DNA of 64,000 bases from Aldehydirespirator sp965117015 (GTDB taxonomy: Bacteria; Actinomycetota; Acidimicrobiia; Acidimicrobiales; Aldehydirespiratoraceae), in NCBI GenBank assembly GCA_965117015.1, contig OZ220747.1, positions 1,488,001 through 1,552,000 on the forward strand, written 5' to 3'. A model generated the notes under the pieces. It was not told where the DNA came from and did no database searches. It was given only the letters and a program-made list of their open reading frames with translations. This document shows, in pieces, positions 9,581 to 16,907 of the stretch. Positions within the stretch are counted from its first letter, which is position 1. Every line of letters starts with the position of its first letter. A program made the position numbers and the translations under genes.

Positions 9581-9612
9581 GCTCAGCCGATGATCTTGCT
9601 CAGCCGATGATC
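9581..9612. repeat. Direct repeat of a 15-base gene end
   Basis: GCTCAGCCGATGATC occurs at 9581-9595 and again at 9598-9612. The second copy is the end of the ABM gene including its stop; the first is an extra copy in the spacer before the oxidoreductase gene. It is one of several short tandem duplications at gene ends in this window. Confidence 0.7.
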
Positions 9613-9968
9613 GCGCAGTACTCGGGGACGATGTCGGCGGTGAGCATGTCCATCCATGCCGGGCGTTGCTCGATCAGCCGGGCCACCACGTTGCGGTGGT
9701 TCTCCCGGTTGTTCCAGGTGCCGATCAAGTAGAACCGCTCGGGATCGTCCTCGCTCTGGTACAGCACGCCCTCGTGCACGATGCCAGGCGTGGTGTGGAC
9801 GATGTTCTCGTCGCTGTGGTCCCAGGCCTCGAAGGCGTCGATGAAGTCCTGGGCCCGGCCCGGCTTGGCCTGGAGCGTGTAGTGGAAGGCGAACGACCCC
9901 TCCGGCAGGTCCTTCAGGAGCGGGTTGGCGTGATCGCCGTGGTCGTGGTCGTGGTGCTCGTCCGGCAT
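9600..9968 (-). CDS. ABM-domain (antibiotic biosynthesis monooxygenase-like) protein with His-rich start
   Basis: A 122-residue protein with the ferredoxin-like ABM fold: FAFHYTLQAKPGRAQDFIDAF near the start and FYLIGTWNNRENHRN in the second half. ABM proteins act as cofactor-free monooxygenases, haem-degrading enzymes or simple dimeric binding proteins. The first 13 residues are histidine- and aspartate-rich (HHDHDHGDH), which could bind a metal. It starts ten bases after the HbpS-like gene with GGGAG upstream. Its exact role is unknown; the operon (RidA, HbpS-like, oxidoreductase) suggests catabolism of an amino acid or aromatic compound. Confidence 0.75.
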   Translation of the reverse strand: MPDEHHDHDHGDHANPLLKDLPEGSFAFHYTLQAKPGRAQDFIDAFEAWDHSDENIVHTTPGIVHEGVLYQSEDDPERFYLIGTWNNRENHRNVVARLIEQRPAWMDMLTADIVPEYCAIIG

Positions 9969-9978
9969 GGCGGCTCCC

Positions 9979-10407
9979 TCAGGTGGCGGCGGTGAAGGCC
10001 GCGGCCGCGGCCTGCGAGCACACCACGTCCTCGGCGTGCTTGGCGCCGGAGATGCCGAGCGCTCCCACGATGGTGCCGGCCGCGGTCGTCAGCGGCTCGC
10101 CGCCCTCCACGGCCAGGATGTGGTGGCGGGCGGTCATGGGCGGGCCGAGCGACTTGTCGGTCTGGAAGTAGTCCGACAGCGCGCCGGTGTCTCGCTTGAA
10201 CGTCAGCGCGGCCAGGGCCTTGGCGATGGCGTTCTCGAGGGCGATCTCCACGACGTTGTCCATGCGGTGCACCAGCACCAGGTTGCCGGTGGCGTTGACC
10301 ACGGCAACGCACACGGCCAGGCCCTCGTCGGCCGCGGTCGACAAGGCCGCGTCGGCGGCGAGCTTGGCTCCCTCGAGGGTGAGCGTCTCGACGTTCATCG
10401 TGTTCAT
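9979..10407 (-). CDS. HbpS/GlcG-like (DUF336) protein
   Basis: A 142-residue protein of the GlcG/HbpS family. The conserved pattern is present: LTLEGAKLAADAAL at the N-terminus, VAVVNATGNLVLVHRMD, the KALAALTF helix, and GGEPLTTAAGTIVGALGISG followed by the QAAAAAF helix. Family members bind haem, cobalamin or small organic acids, and many are encoded beside catabolic enzymes. AGGAG lies seven bases before the ATG at 10407. It sits between RidA and ABM genes in the same transcript. The ligand is not known. Confidence 0.82.
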   Translation of the reverse strand: MNTMNVETLTLEGAKLAADAALSTAADEGLAVCVAVVNATGNLVLVHRMDNVVEIALENAIAKALAALTFKRDTGALSDYFQTDKSLGPPMTARHHILAVEGGEPLTTAAGTIVGALGISGAKHAEDVVCSQAAAAAFTAAT

Positions 10408-10472
10408 GGATTGCTCCTGGATTGGGTTGGGGGGTTGGTCGGTGCTTGACGGGCGGGCCGGCTGGGGACCGC

Positions 10473-10940
10473 TCAGTGCTTGATCTGGAATATGGCTTCG
10501 ACCTCTACCGAGGCGCCCAGGGGAAGCTCGGCCACCCCGATGGCGGAGCGTGCGTGCCTTCCGGCCTCGCCGAACACCTCGATCATGAGGTCGCTGGCGC
10601 CGTTGATCACCTTGGGCTGGGCGTTGAAGCCGGGGTCGCTGGCGACGTACCCGGTGAGCCGCACCACCCGCAGCACCTCGTCGAGGCTGCCCAGGTGCTG
10701 GTGCACCGACGCCAGGATGGCTTCGGCCGCACCCCGGGCGCTGGCCTGTCCGGCTTCGATGTCCATGTCGCCTCCGAGGCGGCCGATGTGGGCGATCCCG
10801 CCGCCTCCGGGGGCCAGCGCGATGGAGCCCGACACGAACAGCACGTCGCCGACCTGGGCCACCAGGTCGAAGTTGCCCGCTCTCAGCAGGGGCATGTCGA
10901 GGTCGACGCCGGCGTCGCGGGCCGCCTGCTCGTAGGACAT
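10473..10940 (-). CDS. RidA-family (YjgF/YER057c/UK114) protein, first gene of operon
   Basis: A 155-residue RidA-type protein. RidA enzymes hydrolyse reactive enamine/imine intermediates to 2-oxoacids and ammonia. Characteristic stretches are VGDVLFVSGSIAL, the ASVHQHLGSLDEVLRV region and the end ARSAIGVAELPLGASVEVEAIF, which places the conserved arginine (AR-S-A-I-G-V) at the subunit interface. GGGAGG lies just before the ATG at 10940. A GGTATACA motif stands about 32 bases upstream. As first gene before a 2-oxoacid oxidoreductase, it plausibly supplies 2-oxoacids from imines. Confidence 0.88.
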   Translation of the reverse strand: MSYEQAARDAGVDLDMPLLRAGNFDLVAQVGDVLFVSGSIALAPGGGGIAHIGRLGGDMDIEAGQASARGAAEAILASVHQHLGSLDEVLRVVRLTGYVASDPGFNAQPKVINGASDLMIEVFGEAGRHARSAIGVAELPLGASVEVEAIFQIKH

Positions 10941-10971
10941 GTCGGATCCTCCCGTGACCGTCCGGCGAATC

Positions 10972-10980
10972 TTGTATACC
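10972..10980 (-). promoter_or_regulatory. GGTATACA motif upstream of the RidA operon
   Basis: GGTATACAAG reads towards the RidA gene about 32 bases before its ATG. It fits a -10 position with a short leader that includes the ribosome-binding site, or a regulator site on the palindrome GTATAC. Confidence 0.5.
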
Positions 10981-11037
10981 GACCCTACAGCGCCCGTTCC
11001 ACCTATGGCCGACTCGGGCCGGGCCGGGCCCGGCCGC

Positions 11038-11043
11038 TAGCTT
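11038..11043 (+). promoter_or_regulatory. TANNNT -10 element for a leaderless SDR gene
   Basis: TAGCTT ends eight bases before the ATG at 11052 and no ribosome-binding site lies between. This is the spacing expected when transcription starts at the start codon. The same TAGCTT with seven bases to the ATG stands before the gene starting at 25743. Confidence 0.5.
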
Positions 11044-11051
11044 GCCGCCTC

Positions 11052-11822
11052 ATGGATCTGGGCTTGACCGGGCGGCGGGCGATCGTGTTCGGCTCCACCG
11101 CGGGGCTGGGACGGGCCACCGCGGAGACTCTCGCCGCCGAGGGCGCCTCGGTGGCCGTCTCGGGGCGCCGGGCCGAGCTGGCCGCCGAGATCGCGGCCGC
11201 GCTGCCCGGTGCGGTGGCCGTGGCCGGCGATCTGACCGTCGACGGCGAGCCGGCCCGCATGGTGGACGAGGCCGCGTCGCTGCTCGGTGGCCTCGATATC
11301 TGTGTGGTCAACACCAGTGGCGGACCCCCGGGGGGCATGACGGAGGTGTCCGCCGCCGACGAGGTGGCCGGCTACGAGCGGATGCTGCGGCCCGCGCTGG
11401 CGGTCACGAGGGCCGCGACCGGGCACTTGCGTGCCGGAGGCGACGGGCGCCTGGTGTACATCACAGCCCGGTCGGTGGTGGAGGCCTCGCCCGAGCTGGC
11501 CCTGTCGGGGGTGTTCCGCAGCGGCGTGGCGGCTGCGGCCCGCTCGCTGGCCATCGAGCTGGCGCCCGAGGTGTTGGTGAACGTGGTGGTGCCCGGCCAG
11601 TTCGACACGGGCGCACTGGCCCGCTCCCAGGAGGCTCGGGCTGCGGCCGAGGGCATCACCGCCGAGGCGGTGCGGGCCCGCCATCAAGCTTCGATACCGG
11701 TGGGCCGCTTCGGCCGGGCTGGCGAGCTGGCCGACGTGGTGACGTTCCTGTGCAGCGCCCGGGCCAGTTTCATGACCGGGTCCGTCGTGCGCGTCGACGG
11801 GGGCGCCGTCATCGGCTACTAG
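11052..11822 (+). CDS. SDR-family protein lacking the catalytic Tyr-Lys pair
   Basis: A 256-residue short-chain dehydrogenase/reductase fold. The dinucleotide-binding loop GSTAGLGRATAETLA is at residues 14-28 and the C-terminal FMTGSVVRVDGG is typical of FabG-like proteins. Where the family has YxxxK, this protein has SGVFR at 152-156, so both tyrosine and lysine are absent; the serine at about 141 remains. A subgroup of FabG-like proteins with S/N...R here is known and their activity is uncertain. The gene starts at an ATG with no ribosome-binding site, eight bases after a TAGCTT box. It stands alone before the fused ETF gene, which has its own GGTATACA motif. Confidence 0.85.
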   Translation: MDLGLTGRRAIVFGSTAGLGRATAETLAAEGASVAVSGRRAELAAEIAAALPGAVAVAGDLTVDGEPARMVDEAASLLGGLDICVVNTSGGPPGGMTEVSAADEVAGYERMLRPALAVTRAATGHLRAGGDGRLVYITARSVVEASPELALSGVFRSGVAAAARSLAIELAPEVLVNVVVPGQFDTGALARSQEARAAAEGITAEAVRARHQASIPVGRFGRAGELADVVTFLCSARASFMTGSVVRVDGGAVIGY

Positions 11823-11854
11823 CCACCCCGGCTCCCCGATTGAAGCCGCGGGAC

Positions 11855-11862
11855 GGTATACA
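11855..11862 (+). promoter_or_regulatory. GGTATACA motif, leaderless spacing to the ETF gene
   Basis: GGTATACA is followed by only seven bases (GAGCGCC) and then the GTG start of the fused ETF gene. This spacing fits a -10 element with transcription starting at the start codon. The 15 bases around it match those before the ABC operon at 4640. Confidence 0.58.
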
Positions 11863-11869
11863 GAGCGCC

Positions 11870-13744
11870 GTGAAGATTGCCGTCCTGGTCAAGCAGATCC
11901 CTGCCCCGGTCGAGTTCCGGATGCACGAGGGGCGCCTGGTGCGGGACGGCGTGCCGCTGGAGGTCAACGCCTACTGCCGGCGGGCCAACGCCAAAGCCGT
12001 CGAGCTGGCCGGCGCCGACGGCGAGGTGGTGGTGTTCACCATGGGACCGCCCGCGGCCGCCGACGCCCTGCGGGAGATGATCGCCTGCGGCGCCCACCGG
12101 GGCGTCCACCTCAGCGATCCGGCCTTCGCCGGCAGCGACACGCTGGCCACTGCCGTGGCGCTGGCCGCTGCCATCCGGCGCGAGGGCCCGTTCGACCTGG
12201 TGCTGGCCGGGCTCAACTCGCTCGACTCCGACACCGGCCAAGTGCCCGTCGAGGTTGCCGAGCTGCTGCACCTGCCCTTCGCGGCCGGGGTGCGGGACCT
12301 GGAGGTGGACGGCCGCGCCTTCACCGCCCGGCTGGAGACCGACGACGGCTACCGCACCGTCACCGGCGACCTGCCCGTCGCACTGTCCGCCGCCGAGCGG
12401 CTGTGCGCGCCCTCGAAGGCCCCGCCCGAGGTGTACGCCGAAGTGGCCGACAACCTCATCGTGCGGCTGGCCGCGGCCGACCTGGACGTTCCGGTCGAAC
12501 AACTCGGCGCCTCCGGATCACCCACTTCGGTCGGCCCCGTCCGGGTGCTCACCGCCACCCGGCGTGCCTTGCGGGCCGCGTCGGTGGCTGAAGCGGTGGA
12601 CATGCTCGAGGAGTTCGGCGCCTTCGTCGACGCCCCCGAATCCGATGATGCCGCCGACGACGCCTTACCGGGCAGTGCGATCCTGCTTGAGGCCGGAACC
12701 GACGGGGCCCACGCCGAGGTCGGCGAACGGTCGGTGTGGTGCTTCTTCACCGAGCCGGGGGTGGGCGCCGAGCTGCTGGGAGAGGCGGCCGAGCTCGCTG
12801 CGTGGATCTCGGGAACCGTCACGGCGGTCACCACCATCGCCGACCCAGCCGACCGGTCCGGGTTTCCAGCCGCGGGCGCCGACCGGCTGCTGTTGATCGA
12901 ATCGGCCGCGGAGCCCTCCGAGCAGGCTGCCGCGCTGGCGTCCGCCGCGGCCGAGCGGCTGCCGTGGGGGCTGCTGGTGGAGGGGACCCGCTCGGGTCGG
13001 GTCGTTGCCTCGATCGTGGCTGCCCGCTGCGGCTGGGGACTCACTGGCGACGCCGTCGGGCTCGAGGTCAGCCCCGGCGGTCTTCTGGTGGCGTGGAAAC
13101 CTGCGTTCGGCGGTCGTCTCCAGGTGCCGATCCTGTCGCGCTCGCCGGTGCAGATGGCCACGATCCGCCCCGGCGTCCTGGCCCTACGGCCGCCCCGCGT
13201 CGATGCCGTCGAGCCTGAGGCCGAGCTGCTCCCGGCGCCTCCGCCCGCCCGGATCCGCACCGTGGCCGTCGAGCGCGATGACGATGACACCGGTGAGCTG
13301 CGTCGGGCCCGCACGGTGGTGGCCGTCGGTGTGGGCGTGGACCCCGACGGCTATCCGGTGATCGACGAGCTGCGGGCCGCTCTCGGGGACGCTGCACTGG
13401 GCGCCACCCGGAGGGTCACCGACCAGGGCTGGGTGCCCCGTGGCCGCCAGATCGGGGTCACCGGGCACGCGGTGGCGCCCCGGCTGCTGGTGGCCGTGGG
13501 TTCCAGCGGCCGCTTCAACCACACCGTCGGCATCCGCAACGCCGGGGTGCTGATGGCGGTCAACTCGGATCCGGAGGCCGAGATCTTCGACCAGGTGGAT
13601 GTCGGCCTGATCGGCGAGTGGCAGACGATCGTGCCCGAGTTGACGGCCGAACTGAACAAGCGGGGCGTCGGTGACCAGATACGTTCATCCGACGCTCCCG
13701 ACAGCCAGGCGGGGGATGCGGGTGTTCGACTTGCGAGCAAGTAG
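11870..13744 (+). CDS. Fused electron transfer flavoprotein (EtfB-EtfA in one chain)
   Basis: A 624-residue protein that joins the two ETF subunits, normally separate. The N-terminal 250 residues are EtfB-like (KIAVLVKQIPAPVEFR, VPLEVNAYCRRANAKAVELA, ITDLV-type region FDLVLAGLNSLDSDTGQVP). The C-terminal part is EtfA-like, with the FAD-binding stretch VGSSGRFNHTVGIRNAG and NSDPEAEIFDQVDVGLIGE near residues 542-580. ETF passes electrons from acyl-CoA and similar dehydrogenases to the quinone pool; an acyl-CoA dehydrogenase lies at 30658. The last 20 or so residues (after RGVGDQI) are encoded by the first copy of a 72-base tandem repeat, so the native C-terminus seems replaced by repeat sequence. 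GTG start, no ribosome-binding site. Confidence 0.86.
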   Translation: MKIAVLVKQIPAPVEFRMHEGRLVRDGVPLEVNAYCRRANAKAVELAGADGEVVVFTMGPPAAADALREMIACGAHRGVHLSDPAFAGSDTLATAVALAAAIRREGPFDLVLAGLNSLDSDTGQVPVEVAELLHLPFAAGVRDLEVDGRAFTARLETDDGYRTVTGDLPVALSAAERLCAPSKAPPEVYAEVADNLIVRLAAADLDVPVEQLGASGSPTSVGPVRVLTATRRALRAASVAEAVDMLEEFGAFVDAPESDDAADDALPGSAILLEAGTDGAHAEVGERSVWCFFTEPGVGAELLGEAAELAAWISGTVTAVTTIADPADRSGFPAAGADRLLLIESAAEPSEQAAALASAAAERLPWGLLVEGTRSGRVVASIVAARCGWGLTGDAVGLEVSPGGLLVAWKPAFGGRLQVPILSRSPVQMATIRPGVLALRPPRVDAVEPEAELLPAPPPARIRTVAVERDDDDTGELRRARTVVAVGVGVDPDGYPVIDELRAALGDAALGATRRVTDQGWVPRGRQIGVTGHAVAPRLLVAVGSSGRFNHTVGIRNAGVLMAVNSDPEAEIFDQVDVGLIGEWQTIVPELTAELNKRGVGDQIRSSDAPDSQAGDAGVRLASK

Positions 13745-13834
13745 GGCGAAGCCCGTGCGAGCGACGCTCCCGAAAGCCAGGCGGGGGATGCGGGTGTTCG
13801 ACTTGCGAGCGAGTAGGGCGAAGCCCGTGCGAGC
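13691..13834. repeat. Tandem 72-base repeat (two copies) with hairpin core
   Basis: Two nearly identical units start at 13691 and 13763. Each contains the tight hairpin GGGC-GAA-GCCC, and CGGGTGTTCGACTTGC in the second unit can pair with GCAAGCGGACACCCG just after it (13831-13845). The first unit is read as the C-terminus of the ETF fusion. The core TAGGGCGAAGCCC also occurs in the large hairpin near 25240, so this is a dispersed repeat. Confidence 0.75.
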
Positions 13835-13914
13835 AAGCGGACACCCGTAGCGCCCGCCGGGGGTCGTTGAATATGACCCGGGCGCGGAAGGACTGACCAG
13901 GGGGAGGGAATGAC

Positions 13915-13935
13915 ATGGCGGAGGTACTGACATGA
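13915..13935 (+). other. Seven-codon micro-ORF coupled to the LLM gene
   Basis: ATG GCG GAG GTA CTG ACA TGA follows a GGGGGAGGG ribosome-binding site and its stop overlaps the LLM start (ATGA). Ribosomes could load here and re-initiate on the LLM gene, although GGAGGT inside it can also serve that gene directly. Confidence 0.4.
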
Positions 13936-14798
13936 GGATCGGCATCGGGCTGCCCGTCACCACCAAGGGCACCAGCGGCGAACTGCTGCTGGCCTGGGCC
14001 CGCCGGGCCGAGGAGGTCGGGTTCGACGCGCTCACGGCCATCGACCGGATCGTGTACCCCGGCTTCGAGTCGCTCACCGCCATGGCCGCGGCCGCGGCGG
14101 TCACCGACCGCATCGGCCTGCGCACCAACGTGCTGCTCGCCCCGGCTCGCAGCGCGCCAATGGTGGCCAAGCAGGCTGCGTCGGTCGACCAGGTCAGTGG
14201 CGGGCGCTTCATGCTGGGCATCGGCGTGGGCCGCCGTCCCGACGACTACGAGGCCACCGGCCGCAGCTTCGGCACCCGGGGTCGCCGCCTCGACGCCGAT
14301 CTGGAGGCCATGCACGCCGAATGGCGGGGGGAGCCCGCCGGGGGCAGGGCCCGGCCCTCGACGCTGCCGCCCGTGCGAGACGGCGCCGTTCCTGTCTTCT
14401 TCGGCGGGAGCCTGGCCGCGGCCATTCCCCGGGTGGTGCGCCACGGCGTCGGCTGGAGCGTCTCGTCGCGGGGTCCGGCCGACACCCACGACATGGCCGA
14501 GCAGGTGCGGGCCGCCTGGCGCGAGGCCGGCCGCGACGGTTCCCCCATCATCATGGTGATGCACTACTTCGCCCTGGGCGACGACCCCAATGTCGACTAC
14601 CTGTTCGACTACTACGGCTACCAGGGCGACCGGGCTCGGATGTTCGCCGAGGGCGCCTACCAGCGGGCCGCCGACGTGACCGCCGCGGTGCGGGACTTCG
14701 CGGCCGTCGGCGTCGACGAGTACACCTTCGTGCCCACCATGGCCGACCTCTCCCAGGTGGACCGCCTGGCCGACGCGGTGGCTGCGGCCGATGCCTGA
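13932..14798 (+). CDS. LLM-class F420-dependent oxidoreductase
   Basis: A 288-residue luciferase-like TIM-barrel protein. The F420-dependent LLM hallmarks are present: GLPVTTKGTSGELLLAWARRAEEVGFDAL at the start, VDQVSGGRFMLGIGVGRRPDDYEATG in the middle and VGVDEYTFVPTMADLSQVDRLAD at the end. Such enzymes transfer hydride between F420H2 and alcohols, imines or unsaturated substrates. GGAGGT precedes the ATG. Its last 8 bases overlap the following amidohydrolase, so both are made together. Substrate unknown. Confidence 0.88.
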   Translation: MRIGIGLPVTTKGTSGELLLAWARRAEEVGFDALTAIDRIVYPGFESLTAMAAAAAVTDRIGLRTNVLLAPARSAPMVAKQAASVDQVSGGRFMLGIGVGRRPDDYEATGRSFGTRGRRLDADLEAMHAEWRGEPAGGRARPSTLPPVRDGAVPVFFGGSLAAAIPRVVRHGVGWSVSSRGPADTHDMAEQVRAAWREAGRDGSPIIMVMHYFALGDDPNVDYLFDYYGYQGDRARMFAEGAYQRAADVTAAVRDFAAVGVDEYTFVPTMADLSQVDRLADAVAAADA

Positions 14799-16230
14799 CC
14801 CGAATCCTCCGGGCCCGGCGGAACCGCCCGCGGGTCGGCGAGCCGACCTGATCGTCGAGGGCGCCTACGTCGTGACCCTCGACGATTCCCGTCCGGTGAT
14901 CGTCGACGGATCGGTCGCGGTGGCGGGCGACAGGATCGCGGCCGTGGGCTCGGCACGCGACGTCGACGCGTCGTTCCCGGAGGCCGCCGAGCGAATCGAC
15001 GCCTCGGGATGCCTGGTGATGCCCGGGCTGATCGACGCCCACACCCACTTGTTCCAGGTCCTGGGCCGGAGTCTGGGCGACGGGCTGGAGTTGATGGCCT
15101 GGCTCCGCGATTTCATGCTTCCGATGGCGGTGCATCTCACCCTTGACGACGTCGTGGCCGCGGTGCGGTTGAGTTCGTTGATGTCTGTCCTCGCCGGGAC
15201 CACCGCCGTGGTCGACAACCACTACGCTCCCACCGATACGGCCACCACGCTGGCCGTGGCCTCCGCGGTGGAGAGCGTCGGGCTCCGGGGCGCCATCGCC
15301 CGGGGCGTGTTCGGCAGCCGCGTCGAGGGCAGCGACCGCATGGGGGTCCCCGACGAGCTCCACGCCTTCAGCGCCGCGGAGGAGCTCCGGATCATGGACG
15401 AGTGCCTCCGGCACCGCCCGCCCGGCTCCCGGGTCGAGGTCTGGCCCATGCCCGAGAACGTCGTCTACGTCGACCGGGACCTGATCGCGGCCTGCGCCGA
15501 CCTAGCCGAGCAGCGCGACCTGCGCTGGCAGGCGCACTGCAGCGAGGCCCAGGAGGAGGTCGTGATCTTCACCGACGTGCACGGCGAGCGGCCCGTCGAG
15601 TGGCTTAGCAGGGCCGGCCTGCTCGGGCCCCGGGCCACCCTGGCCCACGCCATCTGGCTCAACGACGACGAGGTGGCCGCCATGGGGGCGGCCCGTGCCT
15701 GCGCGCTGCACCAGCCGGTGTGCAACCAGGTCATCTCATCGGGCGTGATGCGGCTGCGCGAGCTCGTCGACGCGGGCGCCACGGTCGGTCTGGGCACCGA
15801 CGGCCTAGCCGTCAGCGGTCAGAGCATCTTCGAGGCCATGAAGTCGGCCTACGGCCTCCATCGCCTCAGCCGCATGGATCCCACCTGGCCGCCCGCCGAG
15901 CAGCTGCTCGATCTCGCGTGCCGGCACGGAGCCCGGGTGCTGGGCAGGCCCGTGGGGGTCGTCTCCGAGGGCGCCCTGGCCGATCTGGTGGTGATCGACC
16001 TCCAGACGCCGAGATGGGTGCCCGCCCACCGGCCCGTGGCCATGCTCGCCCTGATCGGCCACGGAGCCGATGTCCGCGACGTGGTCGTGGACGGCGAGGT
16101 GGTCGTGCGCCGGGGCCGGTCCACCCTCGTCGACCAGGACGAGGTGATGGCCAAGGCTCGCGAGGCTGCCGAGCGGGTGGCCACCGCCGCGGGCTTGGAG
16201 CCGCTGAGGGCGGCTTGGATCGATCGGTAG
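14791..16230 (+). CDS. Amidohydrolase, AtzA/TrzA-like deaminase or chlorohydrolase group
   Basis: A 479-residue metal-dependent hydrolase with the composite beta-sandwich of the ATZ/TRZ group. The metal motif GLIDAHTHLFQ, the later QAHCSEAQEE and TLAHAIWL histidines, and GLGTDGLAVSGQSIFEAMK (usual Asp) give a mononuclear metal site. Known relatives deaminate or dechlorinate heterocycles such as guanine, triazines and S-adenosylhomocysteine. It overlaps the LLM gene by eight bases, which suggests one pathway acting on a nitrogen heterocycle. The N-terminal 18 residues are proline-rich and may be over-called. Specificity cannot be assigned. Confidence 0.87.
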   Translation: MPDPNPPGPAEPPAGRRADLIVEGAYVVTLDDSRPVIVDGSVAVAGDRIAAVGSARDVDASFPEAAERIDASGCLVMPGLIDAHTHLFQVLGRSLGDGLELMAWLRDFMLPMAVHLTLDDVVAAVRLSSLMSVLAGTTAVVDNHYAPTDTATTLAVASAVESVGLRGAIARGVFGSRVEGSDRMGVPDELHAFSAAEELRIMDECLRHRPPGSRVEVWPMPENVVYVDRDLIAACADLAEQRDLRWQAHCSEAQEEVVIFTDVHGERPVEWLSRAGLLGPRATLAHAIWLNDDEVAAMGAARACALHQPVCNQVISSGVMRLRELVDAGATVGLGTDGLAVSGQSIFEAMKSAYGLHRLSRMDPTWPPAEQLLDLACRHGARVLGRPVGVVSEGALADLVVIDLQTPRWVPAHRPVAMLALIGHGADVRDVVVDGEVVVRRGRSTLVDQDEVMAKAREAAERVATAAGLEPLRAAWIDR

Positions 16231-16284
16231 CCGGCCCGACGGCCCGCGGTCGTATTGGCCCCGAAAATGCGGTTGAATGGTGAC

Positions 16285-16902
16285 ATGAGGCTCCCTTCGT
16301 GGGCACGCGCCGTTCCGCTGGTTCTGGTGGTTCTGGTGGTGACGGCCGTTCTGGCTGCGGGGTGCGGGCGGTCGGGCTACGAGTACGTCGAGAACGACGA
16401 CGAGACTGTCTTTCTCAAGATCCCCGAGAAATGGCAGGTGGTGTCCGAGGGCCATGTGGACTTCGCCATCACGCCGGACGGCAACTATCCGCAGATCCTC
16501 CCCGGTGAGGACGTACTGGCCTGGCGGGCCCAGTTTGCGGCTGCCCCCGACATCGACTCGTTCGACTTCGTGGCCGGTTTCGTCGAGGTTCAGCCCGTGG
16601 ACCGGCGGATGCGGTCGGATCTGAATCTCGCCTCGTTCTTCCCGCTTGAAGCGACCGACAGCGTCGGCGAGATCGAGGTTGTGCGCCACGATCTGGTCAC
16701 GGTGGGCGATATCTCCGGGCACCGGGTCGCTTGGAAGCAAACCACTGCCGACGGCCAGGAAATCATGGGTGATCGGCTGGTTATGACCAACAGCCTCAAC
16801 AGCGTGGTGTACACCGTCGGTCTGGGCTGCACTGTCGGCTGCTACAACGCCAACGTCGCCGAGATCGACGAGATCATGCGAACGTTCACGGTGGAGGACT
16901 AG
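16285..16902 (+). CDS. Secreted lipoprotein, likely PsbP/LpqN-like domain
   Basis: A 205-residue protein starting with a lipoprotein signal peptide: positive N-terminus, hydrophobic core VPLVLVVLVVTAV and lipobox LAAGC with the cysteine at residue 27. The mature part has a pattern seen in actinobacterial lipoproteins with a PsbP-like fold (FLKIPEKWQVV near the start, ending with MRTFTVED). The ATG at 16285 is chosen because it gives a clean signal peptide; an in-frame start at 16255 would add ten residues. The FtsH-like protease gene begins six bases after its stop, so the two are likely co-transcribed and may act together at the membrane. Function unknown. Confidence 0.78.
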   Translation: MRLPSWARAVPLVLVVLVVTAVLAAGCGRSGYEYVENDDETVFLKIPEKWQVVSEGHVDFAITPDGNYPQILPGEDVLAWRAQFAAAPDIDSFDFVAGFVEVQPVDRRMRSDLNLASFFPLEATDSVGEIEVVRHDLVTVGDISGHRVAWKQTTADGQEIMGDRLVMTNSLNSVVYTVGLGCTVGCYNANVAEIDEIMRTFTVED

Positions 16903-16907
16903 AGGCG

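Noticed and set aside
7014..9593. Very long plus-strand open frame (859 codons) opposite the oxidoreductase gene, and similar long frames at 3800-5938 and elsewhere
   Set aside because: They are antisense to genes with clear motifs, rich in Arg, Gly, His and Pro, and show no domain. GC-rich coding DNA keeps the opposite frame open.
13691..13860. A second small gene inside the 72-base repeats after the ETF gene
   Set aside because: Open frames there are only the repeat itself, with stops (GTAGGG) in each unit.
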